Below are positions 1 to 12,940 of a stretch of 64,000 bases of DNA, piece after piece; positions within the stretch are counted from its first letter, which is position 1; each line of letters opens with the position of its first letter. Source of the DNA: Sarcomyxa edulis (taxonomy: Eukaryota > Basidiomycota > Agaricomycetes > Agaricales > Mycenaceae); contig QUOL01000018.1 in assembly GCA_009761415.1 (NCBI GenBank), positions 1 to 64,000 on the forward strand, in the 5' to 3' direction. The notes under the pieces were generated by a model. The model ran no database searches. It was not told the origin of the DNA and worked only from the letters and a program-made list of their open reading frames with translations. The position numbers were made by a program, and so were the translations under genes.

Positions 1-3000
1 CCCTAACACTAACATAACGCCGAACGCCTAACACTAACCCTAACCGCTAACTACCCAACCTAACGTCCCAGCTGGGGGGGTAGCGGCTGATTCGATTACG
101 GGTCTAACGGCTTCATCCCTGTTTTACTTGCGTTTTGACCGTTCTTTTGTCTTGTATCGGTCTGTCCACTTCGATGGTTCCCTCTTTGATCTCATATTTT
201 TGCGTCTCTGATGCATACACTTCATCTCGATCTTGGGGTTGCACGGCTGAAGGTTGATTGCCTTCTTGTCTTGCTCTCAGAGTTGGTTTTTCGTTTTTGT
301 CGCAACTGATGCTTTGACCGTTCACTTTGGTCTTGGTGTATGGTTGACGTCTTCTCCACTTCGATGGTTCCCTCTTTGATCCATGATTTTTTACTTTTCT
401 CTCAGACACGTTCTTGGTACTCGCTTTTGCATTCTTGGATGTTCCAAATAACAAGCCAGTGTCTTATTTGGAAAATGCTCTGGCTCCTACTGTTGTGTCA
501 AAGAACGCCCTATTCCGTCACAGGACGCCCTATTCCGTGACCGAACGCCCTATTCCGTCACAAAACACCCTATTCCGTGACATTTCGTGACTGAACGCCC
601 TATTCCGTCACCTTTTTCGTCCGTTTTGCCTTGAAATGACCTCGGGGTTAGTGGAATAGGGCGCCCTATTCCCGGATAAGAAACATAGGGTAGCGGCTGA
701 TTCCGATTACGGGTCTAACGGCTTCATCCCTGTTTCACTTGCGTTTTGACCGTTCTTTGTCTTGATCGTCTTGTATCGGTCTGTCCACTTCGATGGTTCG
801 CTCTTTGATCTGATATTTTTGCGTCTCTGATGCATACACTTCATCTCCATCTTGGCGTTGCACGGCTGAAGGTTGGTCTGCCTTCTTGTCTTGCCTCTCA
901 GAGTCAGTCTCTGTTTTTGTCGCAACTGATGCGTTGACCGTTCACTTTGGTCTTTGTCTCGCGCTTGGTGGATGGTTGACGTCTTCTCCACTTCGATGGT
1001 TCCCTCTTTGATACCTGATTTTTACTTCTCACTCAGACATCTCTTGTCACTCGCTTTTGCGTTTTTTGATGTTTCCAAATAACAAGTCAGTGTCTTATTT
1101 GAAAAATGCTCTGGTTCCCTCTTTGATCCATGATTTTTTACTTTTCTCTCAGACACGTCTTGGTAGTCGCTTTTGCATTCTTGGATGTTCCAAATAACAA
1201 GCCAGTGTCTTATTTGGAAAATGCTCTGGCTCCTACTGTTGTGTCAAAGAACGCCCTATTCCGTCACAGGACGCCCTATTCCGTGACCGAACGCCCTATT
1301 CCGTCACAAAACACCCTATTCCGTGACATTTCGTGACTGAACGCCCTATTCCGTCACCTTTTTCGTCCGTTTTGCCTTGAAATGACCTCGGGGTTAGTGG
1401 AATAGGGCGCCCTATTCCCGGATAAGAAACATAGTGTCTTATTTGGAAAATGCTCTGGCTCCTACTGTTGTGTCAAAGAACGCCCTATTCCGTCACAGGA
1501 CGCCCTATTCCGTGACCGAACGCCCTATTCCGTCACAAAACACCCTATTCCGTGACATTTCGTGACTGAACGCCCTATTCCGTCACCTTTTTCATCCGTT
1601 TTGCCTTGAAATGACCTCGGGGTTAGTGGAATAGGGCGCCCTATTCCCGGATAAGAAACATAGTGTCTTATTTGGAAAATGCTCTGGCTCCTACTGTTGT
1701 GTCAAAGAACGCCCTATTCCGTCACAGGACGCCCTATTCCGTGACCGAACGCCCTATTCCGTCACAAAACACCCTATTCCGTGACATTTCGTGACTGAAC
1801 GCCCTATTCCGTCACCTTTTTCATCCGTTTTGCCTTGAAATGACCTCGGGGTTAGTGGAATAGGGTGCCCTATTCCCGGATAAGAAACATAGTCTTGCCT
1901 CTCAGAGTCAGTTTCTGTTTTTGTCGCAACTGATGCGTTGACCGTTCACTTTGGTCTTTGTCTCGCGCTTGGTGGATGGTTGACGTCTTCTCCACTTCGA
2001 TGGTTCCCTCTTTGATACCTGATTTTTACTTCTCACTCAGACACGCCTTGTCACTCGCTTTTGCGTTTTTTGATGTTTCCAAATAACAAGCCAGTGTCTT
2101 ATTTGAAAAATGCTCTGGTTCCCTCTTTGATCCCTGATTTTTACTTGTCTCTCTCAGACACGTCTTGGTAGTCGCTTTTGCATTCTTGGATGTTCCAAAT
2201 AACAAGCCAGTGTCTTATTTGGAAAATGCTCTGGCTCCTACTGTTGTGTCAAAGAACGCCCTATTCCGTCACAGGACGCCCTATTCCGTGACCGAACGCC
2301 CTATTCCGTCACAAAACACCCTATTCCGTGACATTTCGTGACTGAACGCCCTATTCCGTCACCTTTTTCGTCCGTTTTGCCTTGAAATGACCTCGGGGTT
2401 AGTGGAATAGGGCGCCCTATTCCCGGATAAGAAACATAGTGTCTTATTTGAAAAATGCTCTGGTTCCCTCTTTGATCCCTGATTTTTACTTGTCTCTCTC
2501 AGACACGTCTTGGTACTCGCTTTTGCATTCTTGGATGTTCCAAATAACAAGCCAGTGTCTTATTTGGAAAATGCTCTGGCTCCTACTGTTGTGTCAAAGA
2601 ACGCCCTATTCCGTCACAGGACGCCCTATTCCGTGACCGAACGCCCTATTCCGTCACAAAACACCCTATTCCGTGACATTTCGTGACTGAACGCCCTATT
2701 CCGTCACCTTTTTCGTCCGTTTTGCCTTGAAATGACCTCGGGGTTAGTGGAATAGGGCGCCCTATTCCCGGATAAGAAACATAGGGTAGCGGCTGATTCC
2801 GATTACGGGTCTAACGGCTTCATCCCTGTTTCACTTGCGTTTTGACCGTTCTTTGTCTTGATCGTCTTGTATCGGTCTGTCCACTTCGATGGTTCGCTCT
2901 TTGATCTGATATTTTTGCGTCTCTGATGCATACACTTCATCTCCATCTTGGCGTTGCACGGCTGAAGGTTGGTCTGCCTTCTTGTCTTGCCTCTCAGAGT

Positions 3001-3987
3001 CAGTCTCTGTTTTTGTCGCAACTGATGCGTTGACCGTTCACTTTGGTCTTTGTCTCGCGCTTGGTGGATGGTTGACGTCTTCTCCACTTCGATGGTTCCC
3101 TCTTTGATACCTGATTTTTACTTCTCACTCAGACATCTCTTGTCACTCGCTTTTGCGTTTTTTGATGTTTCCAAATAACAAGTCAGTGTCTTATTTGAAA
3201 AATGCTCTGGTTCCCTCTTTGATCCATGATTTTTTACTTTTCTCTCAGACACGTCTTGGTAGTCGCTTTTGCATTCTTGGATGTTCCAAATAACAAGCCA
3301 GTGTCTTATTTGGAAAATGCTCTGGCTCCTACTGTTGTGTCAAAGAACGCCCTATTCCGTCACAGGACGCCCTATTCCGTGACCGAACGCCCTATTCCGT
3401 CACAAAACACCCTATTCCGTGACATTTCGTGACTGAACGCCCTATTCCGTCACCTTTTTCGTCCGTTTTGCCTTGAAATGACCTCGGGGTTAGTGGAATA
3501 GGGCGCCCTATTCCCGGATAAGAAACATAGTGTCTTATTTGGAAAATGCTCTGGCTCCTACTGTTGTGTCAAAGAACGCCCTATTCCGTCACAGGACGCC
3601 CTATTCCGTGACCGAACGCCCTATTCCGTCACAAAACACCCTATTCCGTGACATTTCGTGACTGAACGCCCTATTCCGTCACCTTTTTCATCCGTTTTGC
3701 CTTGAAATGACCTCGGGGTTAGTGGAATAGGGCGCCCTATTCCCGGATAAGAAACATAGTGTCTTATTTGGAAAATGCTCTGGCTCCTACTGTTGTGTCA
3801 AAGAACGCCCTATTCCGTCACAGGACGCCCTATTCCGTGACCGAACGCCCTATTCCGTCACAAAACACCCTATTCCGTGACATTTCGTGACTGAACGCCC
3901 TATTCCGTCACCTTTTTCATCCGTTTTGCCTTGAAATGACCTCGGGGTTAGTGGAATAGGGTGCCCTATTCCCGGATAAGAAACATA
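1..3987 (+). repeat. Nine left-truncated family-A units
   Basis: The units end at 687, 1433, 1662, 1891, 2438, 2783, 3529, 3758 and 3987. Several are only 229-230 bp long and start at GTGTCTTATTTGG. The block 688-1891 recurs almost unchanged at 2784-3987, so part of this region grew by duplication of multi-unit blocks. The last palindrome of each block (1857-1876 and 3953-3972) carries the same single-base change that breaks its perfect symmetry, which supports the block copying. Confidence 0.85.
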
Positions 3988-5505
3988 TGATCCGGTCGCT
4001 TCTCATAGCGTGACGCTGGGGTAGCTTGGAGTTGTTTCCTTGTCGTTTGTCGTAAATGAGCTCGGGGTTACTCGGGGTTATTTCTGTGCTGTTTGAGCTC
4101 GGGGTTACACGGGGTTATTTCCATGTCGTTTGAACTCGGGGTCACACGGGGTTACTCGGGGTTAGTTTGGACTCACTTGGTGTCGATGGCTCCAAATAGT
4201 GGAGTGTCATCTTATTTGAAACATTGTAACCCTAAGTGTTCTTGCATCAGACTTGGTGTTGGTGACTCAGTTTCCAAATAGTGGGATGTCGTCTTATTTG
4301 GAATGTGAGTCTGACTATGTTGACTTGATCCACAATTCATCTTAGACTTGGTGTTGGTGACTGGTGTTGGTGACTCAGTTTCAAATAGTGGGGTGTCGTC
4401 TTATTTGGAATGTGGGCTGTTAGAGTTTTCTTGGACTTGGTGTTGGTGACTCAGTTTCAAATAGTGGGGCGTCATCTTATTTGGAATGTGGGTCTGACTG
4501 ACTCTGTTGACTTGATCCACAATTGATCTTAGACTTGGTGTTGGTGACTTAGTTTCCAAATAGTGGGGTGCCGTCTTATGTGGAATGTGAGTCTGACTGA
4601 CTATGTTGACTTGATCCACAATTGATTGTGATGCACATTTTATTTTTGAAACGGTCGCTCGTTGACTTGTTTGAGATAGGTCGGTTGCTGACTTGACTGA
4701 CTGTCTGATTTGATGTCTGCACTGATGCTGACTCTGACCTGCACTGATACTGACACTGACACTGACACTCTGACTCTGATACTGACTCGCACTTTTTTTT
4801 TATATGATCCTCAACCCTAACACCTAACACTAACCCGAACGCCTAACACTAACCCTAACCGCCTAACTACCCCAACCCTAACGTCCCAGCTGGGGGGGTA
4901 GCGGCTGATTCCGATTACGGGTCTAACGGCTTCATCCCTGTTTTACTTGCGTTTTGACCGTTCTTTGTCTTGTATCGGTCTGTCCACTTCGATGGTTCCC
5001 TCTTTGATCTCATATTTTTGCGTCTCTGATGCATACACTTCATCTCGATCTTGGGGTTGCACGGCTGAAGGTTGATTGCCTTCTTGTCTTGCCTCTCAGA
5101 GTTGGTTTTTCGTTTTTGTCGCAACCGATGCTTTGACCGTTCACTTTGGTCTTGGTGTATGGTTGACGTCTTCTCCACTTCGATGGTTCCCTCTTTGATC
5201 CATGATTTTTTACTTTTCTCTCAGACACGTCTTGGTACTCGCTTTTGCATTCTTGGATGTTCCAAATAACAAGCCAGTGTCTTATTTGGAAAATGCTCTG
5301 GCTCCTACTGTTGTGTCAAAGAACGCCCTATTCCGTCACAGGACGCCCTATTCCGTGACCGAACGCCCTATTCCGTCACAAAACACCCTATTCCGTGACA
5401 TTTCGTGACTGAACGCCCTATTCCGTCACCTTTTTCATCCGTTTTGCCTTGAAATGACCTCGGGGTTAGTGGAATAGGGCGCCCTATTCCCGGATAAGAA
5501 ACATA
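3988..5505 (+). mobile_element. Full-length family-A unit, copy 1
   Basis: The unit starts TGATCCGG right after the right end of the unit to its left. The same start point recurs at 11456 and 15150, so it is probably the true left end. In order it holds: GGGGTTAC-type short repeats (4040-4170); a tandemly repeated block of about 130-150 bp built on the words TTCAAATAGTGG and CTTGGTGTTGGTGACT (4190-4620); a CTGACA microsatellite (4690-4790); a T-run; a telomere-like tract (4813-4882); the palindrome CCCAGCTGGG; a T-rich stretch repeating TTCGATGGTTCCCTC; CCCTATTCC iterons (5326-5429); the terminal palindrome (5471-5490); and a 15-nt tail. It encodes no recognisable protein, so it must be non-autonomous if mobile. 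Confidence 0.8.
5326..5505 (+). promoter_or_regulatory. Family-A terminal module: iterons, palindrome, tail
   Basis: Five copies of CCCTATTCCGT(C/G)AC at irregular spacing (5326-5429) alternate between GTCAC and GTGAC, which are reverse complements. They are followed by the perfect palindrome GGAATAGGGCGCCCTATTCC (5471-5490) and the tail CGGATAAGAAACATA (5491-5505). The same module closes every longer family-A unit. Iterons next to a hairpin are known from replication origins used by HUH-type initiators. A role in transposition or end replication here is inference. Confidence 0.7.
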
Positions 5506-8500
5506 GGGTAGCGGCTGATTCCGATTACGGGTCTAACGGCTTCATCCCTGTTTTACTTGCGTTTTGACCGTTCTTTGTCTTGTATCGGTCTGTCCACTTC
5601 GATGGTTCCCTCTTTGATCTCATATTTTTGCGTCTCTGATGCATACACTTCATCTCGATCTTGGGGTTGCACGGCTGAAGGTTGATTGCCTTCTTGTCTT
5701 GCCTCTCAGAGTTGGTTTTTCGTTTTTGTCGCAACTGATGCTTTGACCGTTCACTTTGGTCTTGGTGTATGGTTGACGTCTTCTCCACTTCGATGGTTCC
5801 CTCTTTGATCCATGATTTTTTACTTTTCTCTCAGACACGTCTTGGTACTCGCTTTTGCATTCTTGGATGTTCCAAATAACAAGCCAGTGTCTTATTTGGA
5901 AAATGCTCTGGCTCCTACTGTTGTGTCAAAGAACGCCCTATTCCGTCACAGGACGCCCTATTCCGTGACCGAACGCCCTATTCCGTCACAAAACACCCTA
6001 TTCCGTGACATTTCGTGACTGAACGCCCTATTCCGTCACCTTTTTCGTCCGTTTTGCCTTGAAATGACCTCGGGGTTAGTGGAATAGGGCGCCCTATTCC
6101 CGGATAAGAAACATAGGTCTGACTGACTCTGTTGACTTGATCCACAATTGATTGTGATGCACATTTTATTTTTGAAACGGTCGCTCGTTGACTTGTTTGA
6201 GATAGGTCGGTTGCTCACTTGACTGACTGTCTGACTATCTTGATTTTGTATGTGAGTTGATGTCTGCACTGACACTGACACTGACACTCTGACTCTGATA
6301 CTAACTCGCACTTTTTTTTTATATGATCCTCAACCCTAACACCTAACACTAACCCTAACGCCTAACACTAACCCTAACCGCCTAACTACCCCAACCCTAA
6401 CGTCCCAGCTGGGGGGGTAGCGGCTGATTCCGATTACGGGTCTAACGGCTTCATCCCTGTTTCACTTGCGTTTTGACCGTTCTTTGTCTTGTATCGGTCT
6501 GTCCACTTCGATGGTTCCCTCTTTGATCTCATATTTTTGCGTCTCTGATGCATACACTTCATCTCGATCTTGGGGTTGCACGGCTGAAGGTTGATTGCCT
6601 TCTTGTCTTGCCTCTCAGAGTTGGTTTTTCGTTTTTGTCGCAACTGATGCTTTGACCGTTCACTTTGGTCTTGGTGTATGGTTGACGTCTTCTCCACTTC
6701 GATGGTTCCCTCTTTGATCCATGATTTTTTACTTTTCTCTCAGACACGTCTTGTCACTCGCTTTTGCGTTTTTTGATGTTTCCAAATAACAAGCCAGTGT
6801 CTTATTTGAAAAATGCTCTGGTTCCCTCTTTGATCCCTGATTTTTACTTGTCTCTCTCAGACACGTCTTGGTAGTCGCTTTTGCATTCTTGGATGTTCCA
6901 AATAACAAGCCAGTGTCTTATTTGGAAAATGCTCTGGCTCCTACTGTTGTGTCAGAGAACGCCCTATTCCGTCACAGGACGCCCTATTCCGTGACCGAAC
7001 GCCCTATTCCGTCACAAAACACCCTATTCCGTGACATTTCGTGACTGAACGCCCTATTCCGTCACCTTTTTCGTCCGTTTTGCCTTGAAATGACCTCGGG
7101 GTTAGTGGAATAGGGCGCCCTATTCCCGGATAAGAAACATAGCCTCTCAGAGTTGGTTTTTCGTTTTTGTCGCAACTGATGCTTTGACCGTTCACTTTGG
7201 TCTTGGTGTATGGTTGACGTCTTCTCCACTTCGATGGTTCCCTCTTTGATCCATGATTTTTTACTTTTCTCTCAGACACGTCTTGTCACTCGCTTTTGCG
7301 TTTTTTGATGTTTCCAAATAACAAGCCAGTGTCTTATTTGAAAAATACTCTGGTTCCCTCTTTGATCCCTGATTTTTACTTGTCTCTCTCAGACACGTCT
7401 TGGTAGTCGCTTTTGCATTCTTGGATGTTCCAAATAACAAGCCAGTGTCTTATTTGGAAAATGCTCTGGCTCCTACTGTTGTGTCAGAGAACGCCCTATT
7501 CCGTCACAGGACGCCCTATTCCGTGACCGAACGCCCTATTCCGTCACAAAACACCCTATTCCGTGACATTTCGTGACTGAACGCCCTATTCCGTCACCTT
7601 TTTCGTCCGTTTTGCCTTGAAATGACCTCGGGGTTAGTGGAATAGGGCGCCCTATTCCCGGATAAGAAACATAGTGTCTTATTTGGAAAATGCTCTGGCT
7701 CCTACTGTTGTGTCAAAGAACGCCCTATTCCGTCACAGGACGCCCTATTCCGTGACCGAACGCCCTATTCCGTCACAAAACACCCTATTCCGTGACATTT
7801 CGTGACTGAACGCCCTATTCCGTCACCTTTTTCATCCGTTTTGCCTTGAAATGACCTCGGGGTTAGTGGAATAGGGCGCCCTATTCCCGGATAAGAAACA
7901 TAGGGCGCCCTATTCCCGGATAAGAAACATAGTGTCTTATTTGGAAAATGCTCTGGCTCCTACTGTTGTGTCAAAGAACGCCCTATTCCGTCACAGGACG
8001 CCCTATTCCGTGACCGAACGCCCTATTCCGTCACAAAACACCCTATTCCGTGACATTTCGTGACTGAACGCCCTATTCCGTCACCTTTTTCATCCGTTTT
8101 GCCTTGAAATGACCTCGGGGTTAGTGGAATAGGGCGCCCTATTCCCGGATAAGAAACATAGGTCTGACTGACTCTGTTGACTTGATCCACAATTGATTGT
8201 GATGCACATTTTATTTTTGAAACGGTCGCTCGTTGACTTGTTTGAGATAGGTCGGTTGCTCACTTGACTGACTGTCTGACTATCTTGATTTTGTATGTGA
8301 GTTGATGTCTGCACTGACACTGACACTGACACTCTGACTCTGATACTAACTCGCACTTTTTTTTTATATGATCCTCAACCCTAACACCTAACACTAACCC
8401 TAACGCCTAACACTAACCCTAACCGCCTAACTACCCCAACCCTAACGTCCCAGCTGGGGGGGTAGCGGCTGATTCCGATTACGGGTCTAACGGCTTCATC

Positions 8501-9186
8501 CCTGTTTCACTTGCGTTTTGACCGTTCTTTGTCTTGTATCGGTCTGTCCACTTCGATGGTTCCCTCTTTGATCTCATATTTTTGCGTCTCTGATGCATAC
8601 ACTTCATCTCGATCTTGGGGTTGCACGGCTGAAGGTTGATTGCCTTCTTGTCTTGCCTCTCAGAGTTGGTTTTTCGTTTTTGTCGCAACTGATGCTTTGA
8701 CCGTTCACTTTGGTCTTGGTGTATGGTTGACGTCTTCTCCACTTCGATGGTTCCCTCTTTGATCCATGATTTTTTACTTTTCTCTCAGACACGTCTTGTC
8801 ACTCGCTTTTGCGTTTTTTGATGTTTCCAAATAACAAGCCAGTGTCTTATTTGAAAAATGCTCTGGTTCCCTCTTTGATCCCTGATTTTTACTTGTCTCT
8901 CTCAGACACGTCTTGGTAGTCGCTTTTGCATTCTTGGATGTTCCAAATAACAAGTCAGTGTCTTATTTGGAAAATGCTCTGGCTCCTACTGTTGTGTCAG
9001 AGAACGCCCTATTCCGTCACAGGACGCCCTATTCCGTGACCGAACGCCCTATTCCGTCACAAAACACCCTATTCCGTGACATTTCGTGACTGAACGCCCT
9101 ATTCCGTCACCTTTTTCGTCCGTTTTGCCTTGAAATGACCTCGGGGTTAGTGGAATAGGGCGCCCTATTCCCGGATAAGAAACATA
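5506..9186 (+). repeat. Left-truncated family-A units
   Basis: Right ends are at 6115, 7141, 7673, 7902, 7931, 8160 and 9186. The units start at different internal points of the full-length element: 5506 just before the GTAGCGG motif, 6116 and 8161 at GGTCTGACTG, 7142 at GCCTCTCAG, and 7903 in the middle of the terminal palindrome. The unit at 7903-7931 is therefore only 29 bp long. Confidence 0.85.
6332..6401. repeat. Telomere-like tract inside family-A units
   Basis: This is an irregular run of CCCTAA, CACTAA and CGCCTAA words. Equivalent tracts lie at 1-75 (left edge), 4813-4882, 8376-8447, 10096-10167, 12124-12194, 15890-15960 and 16735-16805. All are embedded at the same place in a unit, so they are carried by the element and are not independent chromosome ends. 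They read as the C-rich strand towards the chromosome interior, which fits a left chromosome end. Confidence 0.8.
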
Positions 9187-9443
9187 GGGTATACATAGTG
9201 TTTTGGGTTGCCTGAACGTCGTGCCGCAGTCAAAATTTGGATCCAAGCATGTTGGCGCCGGGGCTCCCGATGGCTGGCTAGGCGCCGGCGCTTATGGGCC
9301 TGCTGTGAGCTCAAACCAGAGGTGTTTTGCAAATGCTCTTGGGCACAAGGTCCTGGGACCCTAACACAACTTTTCAGATGCCTACGGGCCGAAACACCTG
9401 ACCCTTCTTAACGGGCCCCCCCGTTAAGGGCCTAATTAGAGTA
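9187..9443 (+). mobile_element. Family-D unit
   Basis: This 257-bp GC-rich segment is unrelated in sequence to family A but sits in the array in the same way. It ends with a 9-bp hairpin (arms CTTAACGGG 9407-9415 and CCCGTTAAG 9420-9428, loop CCCC) and a 15-nt tail GGCCTAATTAGAGTA, after which a truncated family-A unit starts with G at 9444. Only one copy is seen, and its left end may be truncated. Confidence 0.6.
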
Positions 9444-11455
9444 GGTTACTCGGGGTTATTTCTGTGCTGTTTGAGCTCGGGGTTACACGGGGTTATTTCC
9501 ATGTCGTTTGAACTCGGGGTTACTCGGGGTTAGTTTGGACTCACTTGGTGTCGATGGCTCCAAATAGTGGAGTGTCATCTTATTTGAAACATTGTAACCC
9601 TAAGTGTTCTTGCATCAGACTTGGTGTTGGTGACTCAGTTTCAAATAGTGGGATGTCGTCTTATTTGGAATGCGAGTCTGACTATGTTGACTTGATCCAC
9701 AATTCATCTTAGACTTGGTGTTGGTGACTGGTGTTGGTGACTCAGTTTCAAATAGTGGGGCGTCATCTTATTTGGAATGTGGGTCTGACTGACTCTGTTG
9801 AGTTGATCCACAATTGATCTTAGACTTGGTGTTGGTGACTTAGTTTCCAAATAGTGGGGTGCCGTCTTATGTGGAATGTGAGTCTGACTGACTATGTTGA
9901 CTTGATCCACAATTGATTGTGATGCACATTTTATTTTTGAAACGGTCGCTCGTTGACTTGTTTGAGATAGGTCGGTTGCTCACTTGACTGACTGTCTGAC
10001 TATCTTGATTTTGTATGTGAGTTGATGTCTGCACTGACACTGACACTGACACTCTGACTCTGATACTAACTCGCACTTTTTTTTTATATGATCCTCAACC
10101 CTAACACCTAACACTAACCCTAACGCCTAACACTAACCCTAACCGCCTAACTACCCCAACCCTAACGTCCCAGCTGGGGGGGTAGCGGCTGATTCCGATT
10201 ACGGGTCTAACGGCTTCATCCCTGTTTCACTTGCGTTTTGACCGTTCTTTGTCTTGATCGTCTTGTATCGGTCTGTCCACTTCGATGGTTCGCTCTTTGA
10301 TCTGATATTTTTGCGTCTCTGATGCATACACTTCATCTCCATCTTGGGGTTGCACGGCTGAAGGTTGGTCTGCCTTCTTGTCTTGCCTCTCAGAGTCAGT
10401 CTCTGTTTTTGTCGCAACTGATGCGTTGACCGTTCACTTTGGTCTTTGTCTCGCGCTTGGTGGATGGTTGACGTCTTCTCCACTTCGATGGTTCCCTCTT
10501 TGATACCTGATTTTTACTTCTCACTCAGACATCTCTTGTCACTCGCTTTTGCGTTTTTTGATGTTTCCAAATAACAAGTCAGTGTCTTATTTGAAAAATG
10601 CTCTGGTTCCCTCTTTGATCCATGATTTTTTACTTTTCTCTCAGACACGTCTTGGTAGTCGCTTTTGCATTCTTGGATGTTCCAAATAACAAGCCAGTGT
10701 CTTATTTGGAAAATGCTCTGGCTCCTACTGTTGTGTCAAAGAACGCCCTATTCCGTCACAGGACGCCCTATTCCGTGACCGAACGCCCTATTCCGTCACA
10801 AAACACCCTATTCCGTGACATTTCGTGACTGAACGCCCTATTCCGTCACCTTTTTCGTCCGTTTTGCCTTGAAATGACCTCGGGGTTAGTGGAATAGGGC
10901 GCCCTATTCCCGGATAAGAAACATAGTGTCTTATTTGGAAAATGCTCTGGCTCCTACTGTTGTGTCAAAGAACGCCCTATTCCGTCACAGGACGCCCTAT
11001 TCCGTGACCGAACGCCCTATTCCGTCACAAAACACCCTATTCCGTGACATTTCGTGACTGAACGCCCTATTCCGTCACCTTTTTCATCCGTTTTGCCTTG
11101 AAATGACCTCGGGGTTAGTGGAATAGGGCGCCCTATTCCCGGATAAGAAACATAGGGCGCCCTATTCCCGGATAAGAAACATAGTGTCTTATTTGGAAAA
11201 TGCTCTGGCTCCTACTGTTGTGTCAAAAAACGCCCTATTCCGTCACAGGACGCCCTATTCCGTGACCGAACGCCCTATTCCGTCACAAAACACCCTATTC
11301 CGTGACATTTCGTGACTGAACGCCCTATTCCGTCACCTTTTTCATCCGTTTTGCCTTGAAATGACCTCGGGGTTAGTGGAATAGGGCGCCCTATTCCCGG
11401 ATAAGAAACATAGGGTTAGTGGAATAGGGCGCCCTATTCCCGGATAAGAAACATA
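9444..11455 (+). repeat. Left-truncated family-A units
   Basis: Right ends are at 10925, 11154, 11183, 11412 and 11455. The first unit (9444-10925) is nearly full length and starts at GGTTACTCGG inside the short-repeat region. The last (11413-11455) is a 43-bp remnant starting just before the terminal palindrome. Confidence 0.85.
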
Positions 11456-12940
11456 TAATCCGGTCGCTTCTCATAGCGTGACACTGGGGTAGCTTGGAGT
11501 TGTTTCCTTGTCCTTTGTCGTAAATGAGCTCGGGGTTACTCGGGGTTATTTCTGTGCTGTTTGAGCTCGGGGTTACACGGGGTTATTTCCATGTCGTTTG
11601 AACTCGGGGTTACACGGGGTTATTTCCGTGTTGTTTCAGCTCGAAGTTACTCGGGGTTGGTTTGGACTCACTTGGTGTCGATGGCTCCAAATAGTGGAGT
11701 GTCATCTTATTTGAAACATTGTAACCCTAAGTGTTCTTGCATCAGACTTGGTGTTGGTGACTCAGTTTCAAATAGTGGGATGTCGTCTTATTTGGAATGT
11801 GAGTCTGACTATGTTGACTTGATCCACAATTCATCTTAGACTTGGTGTTGGTGACTGGTGTTGGTGACTCACTTTCAAATAGTGGGGCGTCATCTTATTT
11901 GGAATGTGGGTCTGACTGACTCTGTTGACTTGATCCACAATTGATTGTGATGCACATTTTATTTTTGAAACGGTCGCTCGTTGACTTGTTTGAGATAGAT
12001 CGGTTGCTCACTTGACTGACTGTCTGACTATCTTGATTTTGTATGTGAGTTGATGTCTGCACTGACACTGACACTGACACTCTGACTCTGATACTAACTC
12101 GCACTTTTTTTTTATATGATCCTCAACCCTAACACCTAACACTAACCCTAACGCCTAACACTAACCCTAACCGCCTAACTACCCCAACCCTAACGTCCCA
12201 GCTGGGGGGGTAGCGGCTGATTCCGATTACGGGTCTAACGGCTTCATCCCTGTTTCACTTGCGTTTTGACCGTTCTTTGTCTTGATCGCCTTGTATCGGT
12301 CTGTCCACTTCGATGGTTCGCTCTTTGATCTGATATTTTTGCGTCTCTGATGCATACACTTCATCTCAATCTTGGGGTTGCACGGCTGAAGGTTGATTGC
12401 CTTCTTGTCTTACCTCTCAGAGTTAGTTTTTCGTTTTTGTCGCAACTGATGCTTTGACCGTTCACTTTGGTCTTGGTGTATGGTTGACGTCTTCTCCACT
12501 TCGATGGTTCCCTCTTTGATACCTGATTTTTACTTCTCACTCAGACACGCCTTGTCACTCGCTTTTGCGTTTTTTGATGTTTCCAAATAACAAGTCAGTG
12601 TCTTATTTGAAAAATGCTCTGGTTCCCTCTTTGATCCCTGATTTTTACTTCTCACTCAGACACGTCTTGGTACTCGCTTTTGCATTCTTGGATGTTCCAA
12701 ATAACAAGCCAGTGTCTTATTTGGAAAATGCTCTGGCTCCTACTGTTGTGTCAAAGAACGCCCTATTCCGTCACAGGACGCCCTATTCCGTGACCGAACG
12801 CCCTATTCCGTCACAAAACACCCTATTCCGTGACATTTCGTGACTGAACGCCCTATTCCGTCACCTTTTTCGTCCGTTTTGCCTTGAAATGACCTCGGGG
12901 TTAGTGGAATAGGGCGCCCTATTCCCGGATAAGAAACATA
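11456..12940 (+). mobile_element. Full-length family-A unit, copy 2
   Basis: It has the same left end as the units at 3988 and 15150 except for one base (TAATCCGG), the telomere-like tract at about 12124-12194, and the terminal palindrome at 12906-12925. It is the innermost unit of the main A block. To its right begins a different family (C1). Confidence 0.8.

Noticed and set aside
1..60. True telomere at the left edge.
   Set aside because: The irregular words equal the internal tract of family-A units; there is no uniform hexamer run.
500..620. CRISPR-like direct repeats (CCCTATTCCGTCAC).
   Set aside because: Spacing is irregular and very short, the 'spacers' repeat exactly in every copy, and the host is a eukaryote.
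707..10483. Repeated minus-strand open frames of 62-94 residues (for example 707-991, 2803-3087, 5525-5788, 8479-8742, 10199-10483).
   Set aside because: They recur only because the family-A repeat recurs. They are Lys/Arg/Gln-rich translations of T-rich repeat DNA, their length changes with each truncation, and they match no family.
1130..12843. Plus-strand frames containing TPYSVTERPIPSQNTLFRD.
   Set aside because: This is the translation of the CCCTATTCC iterons, not a gene.
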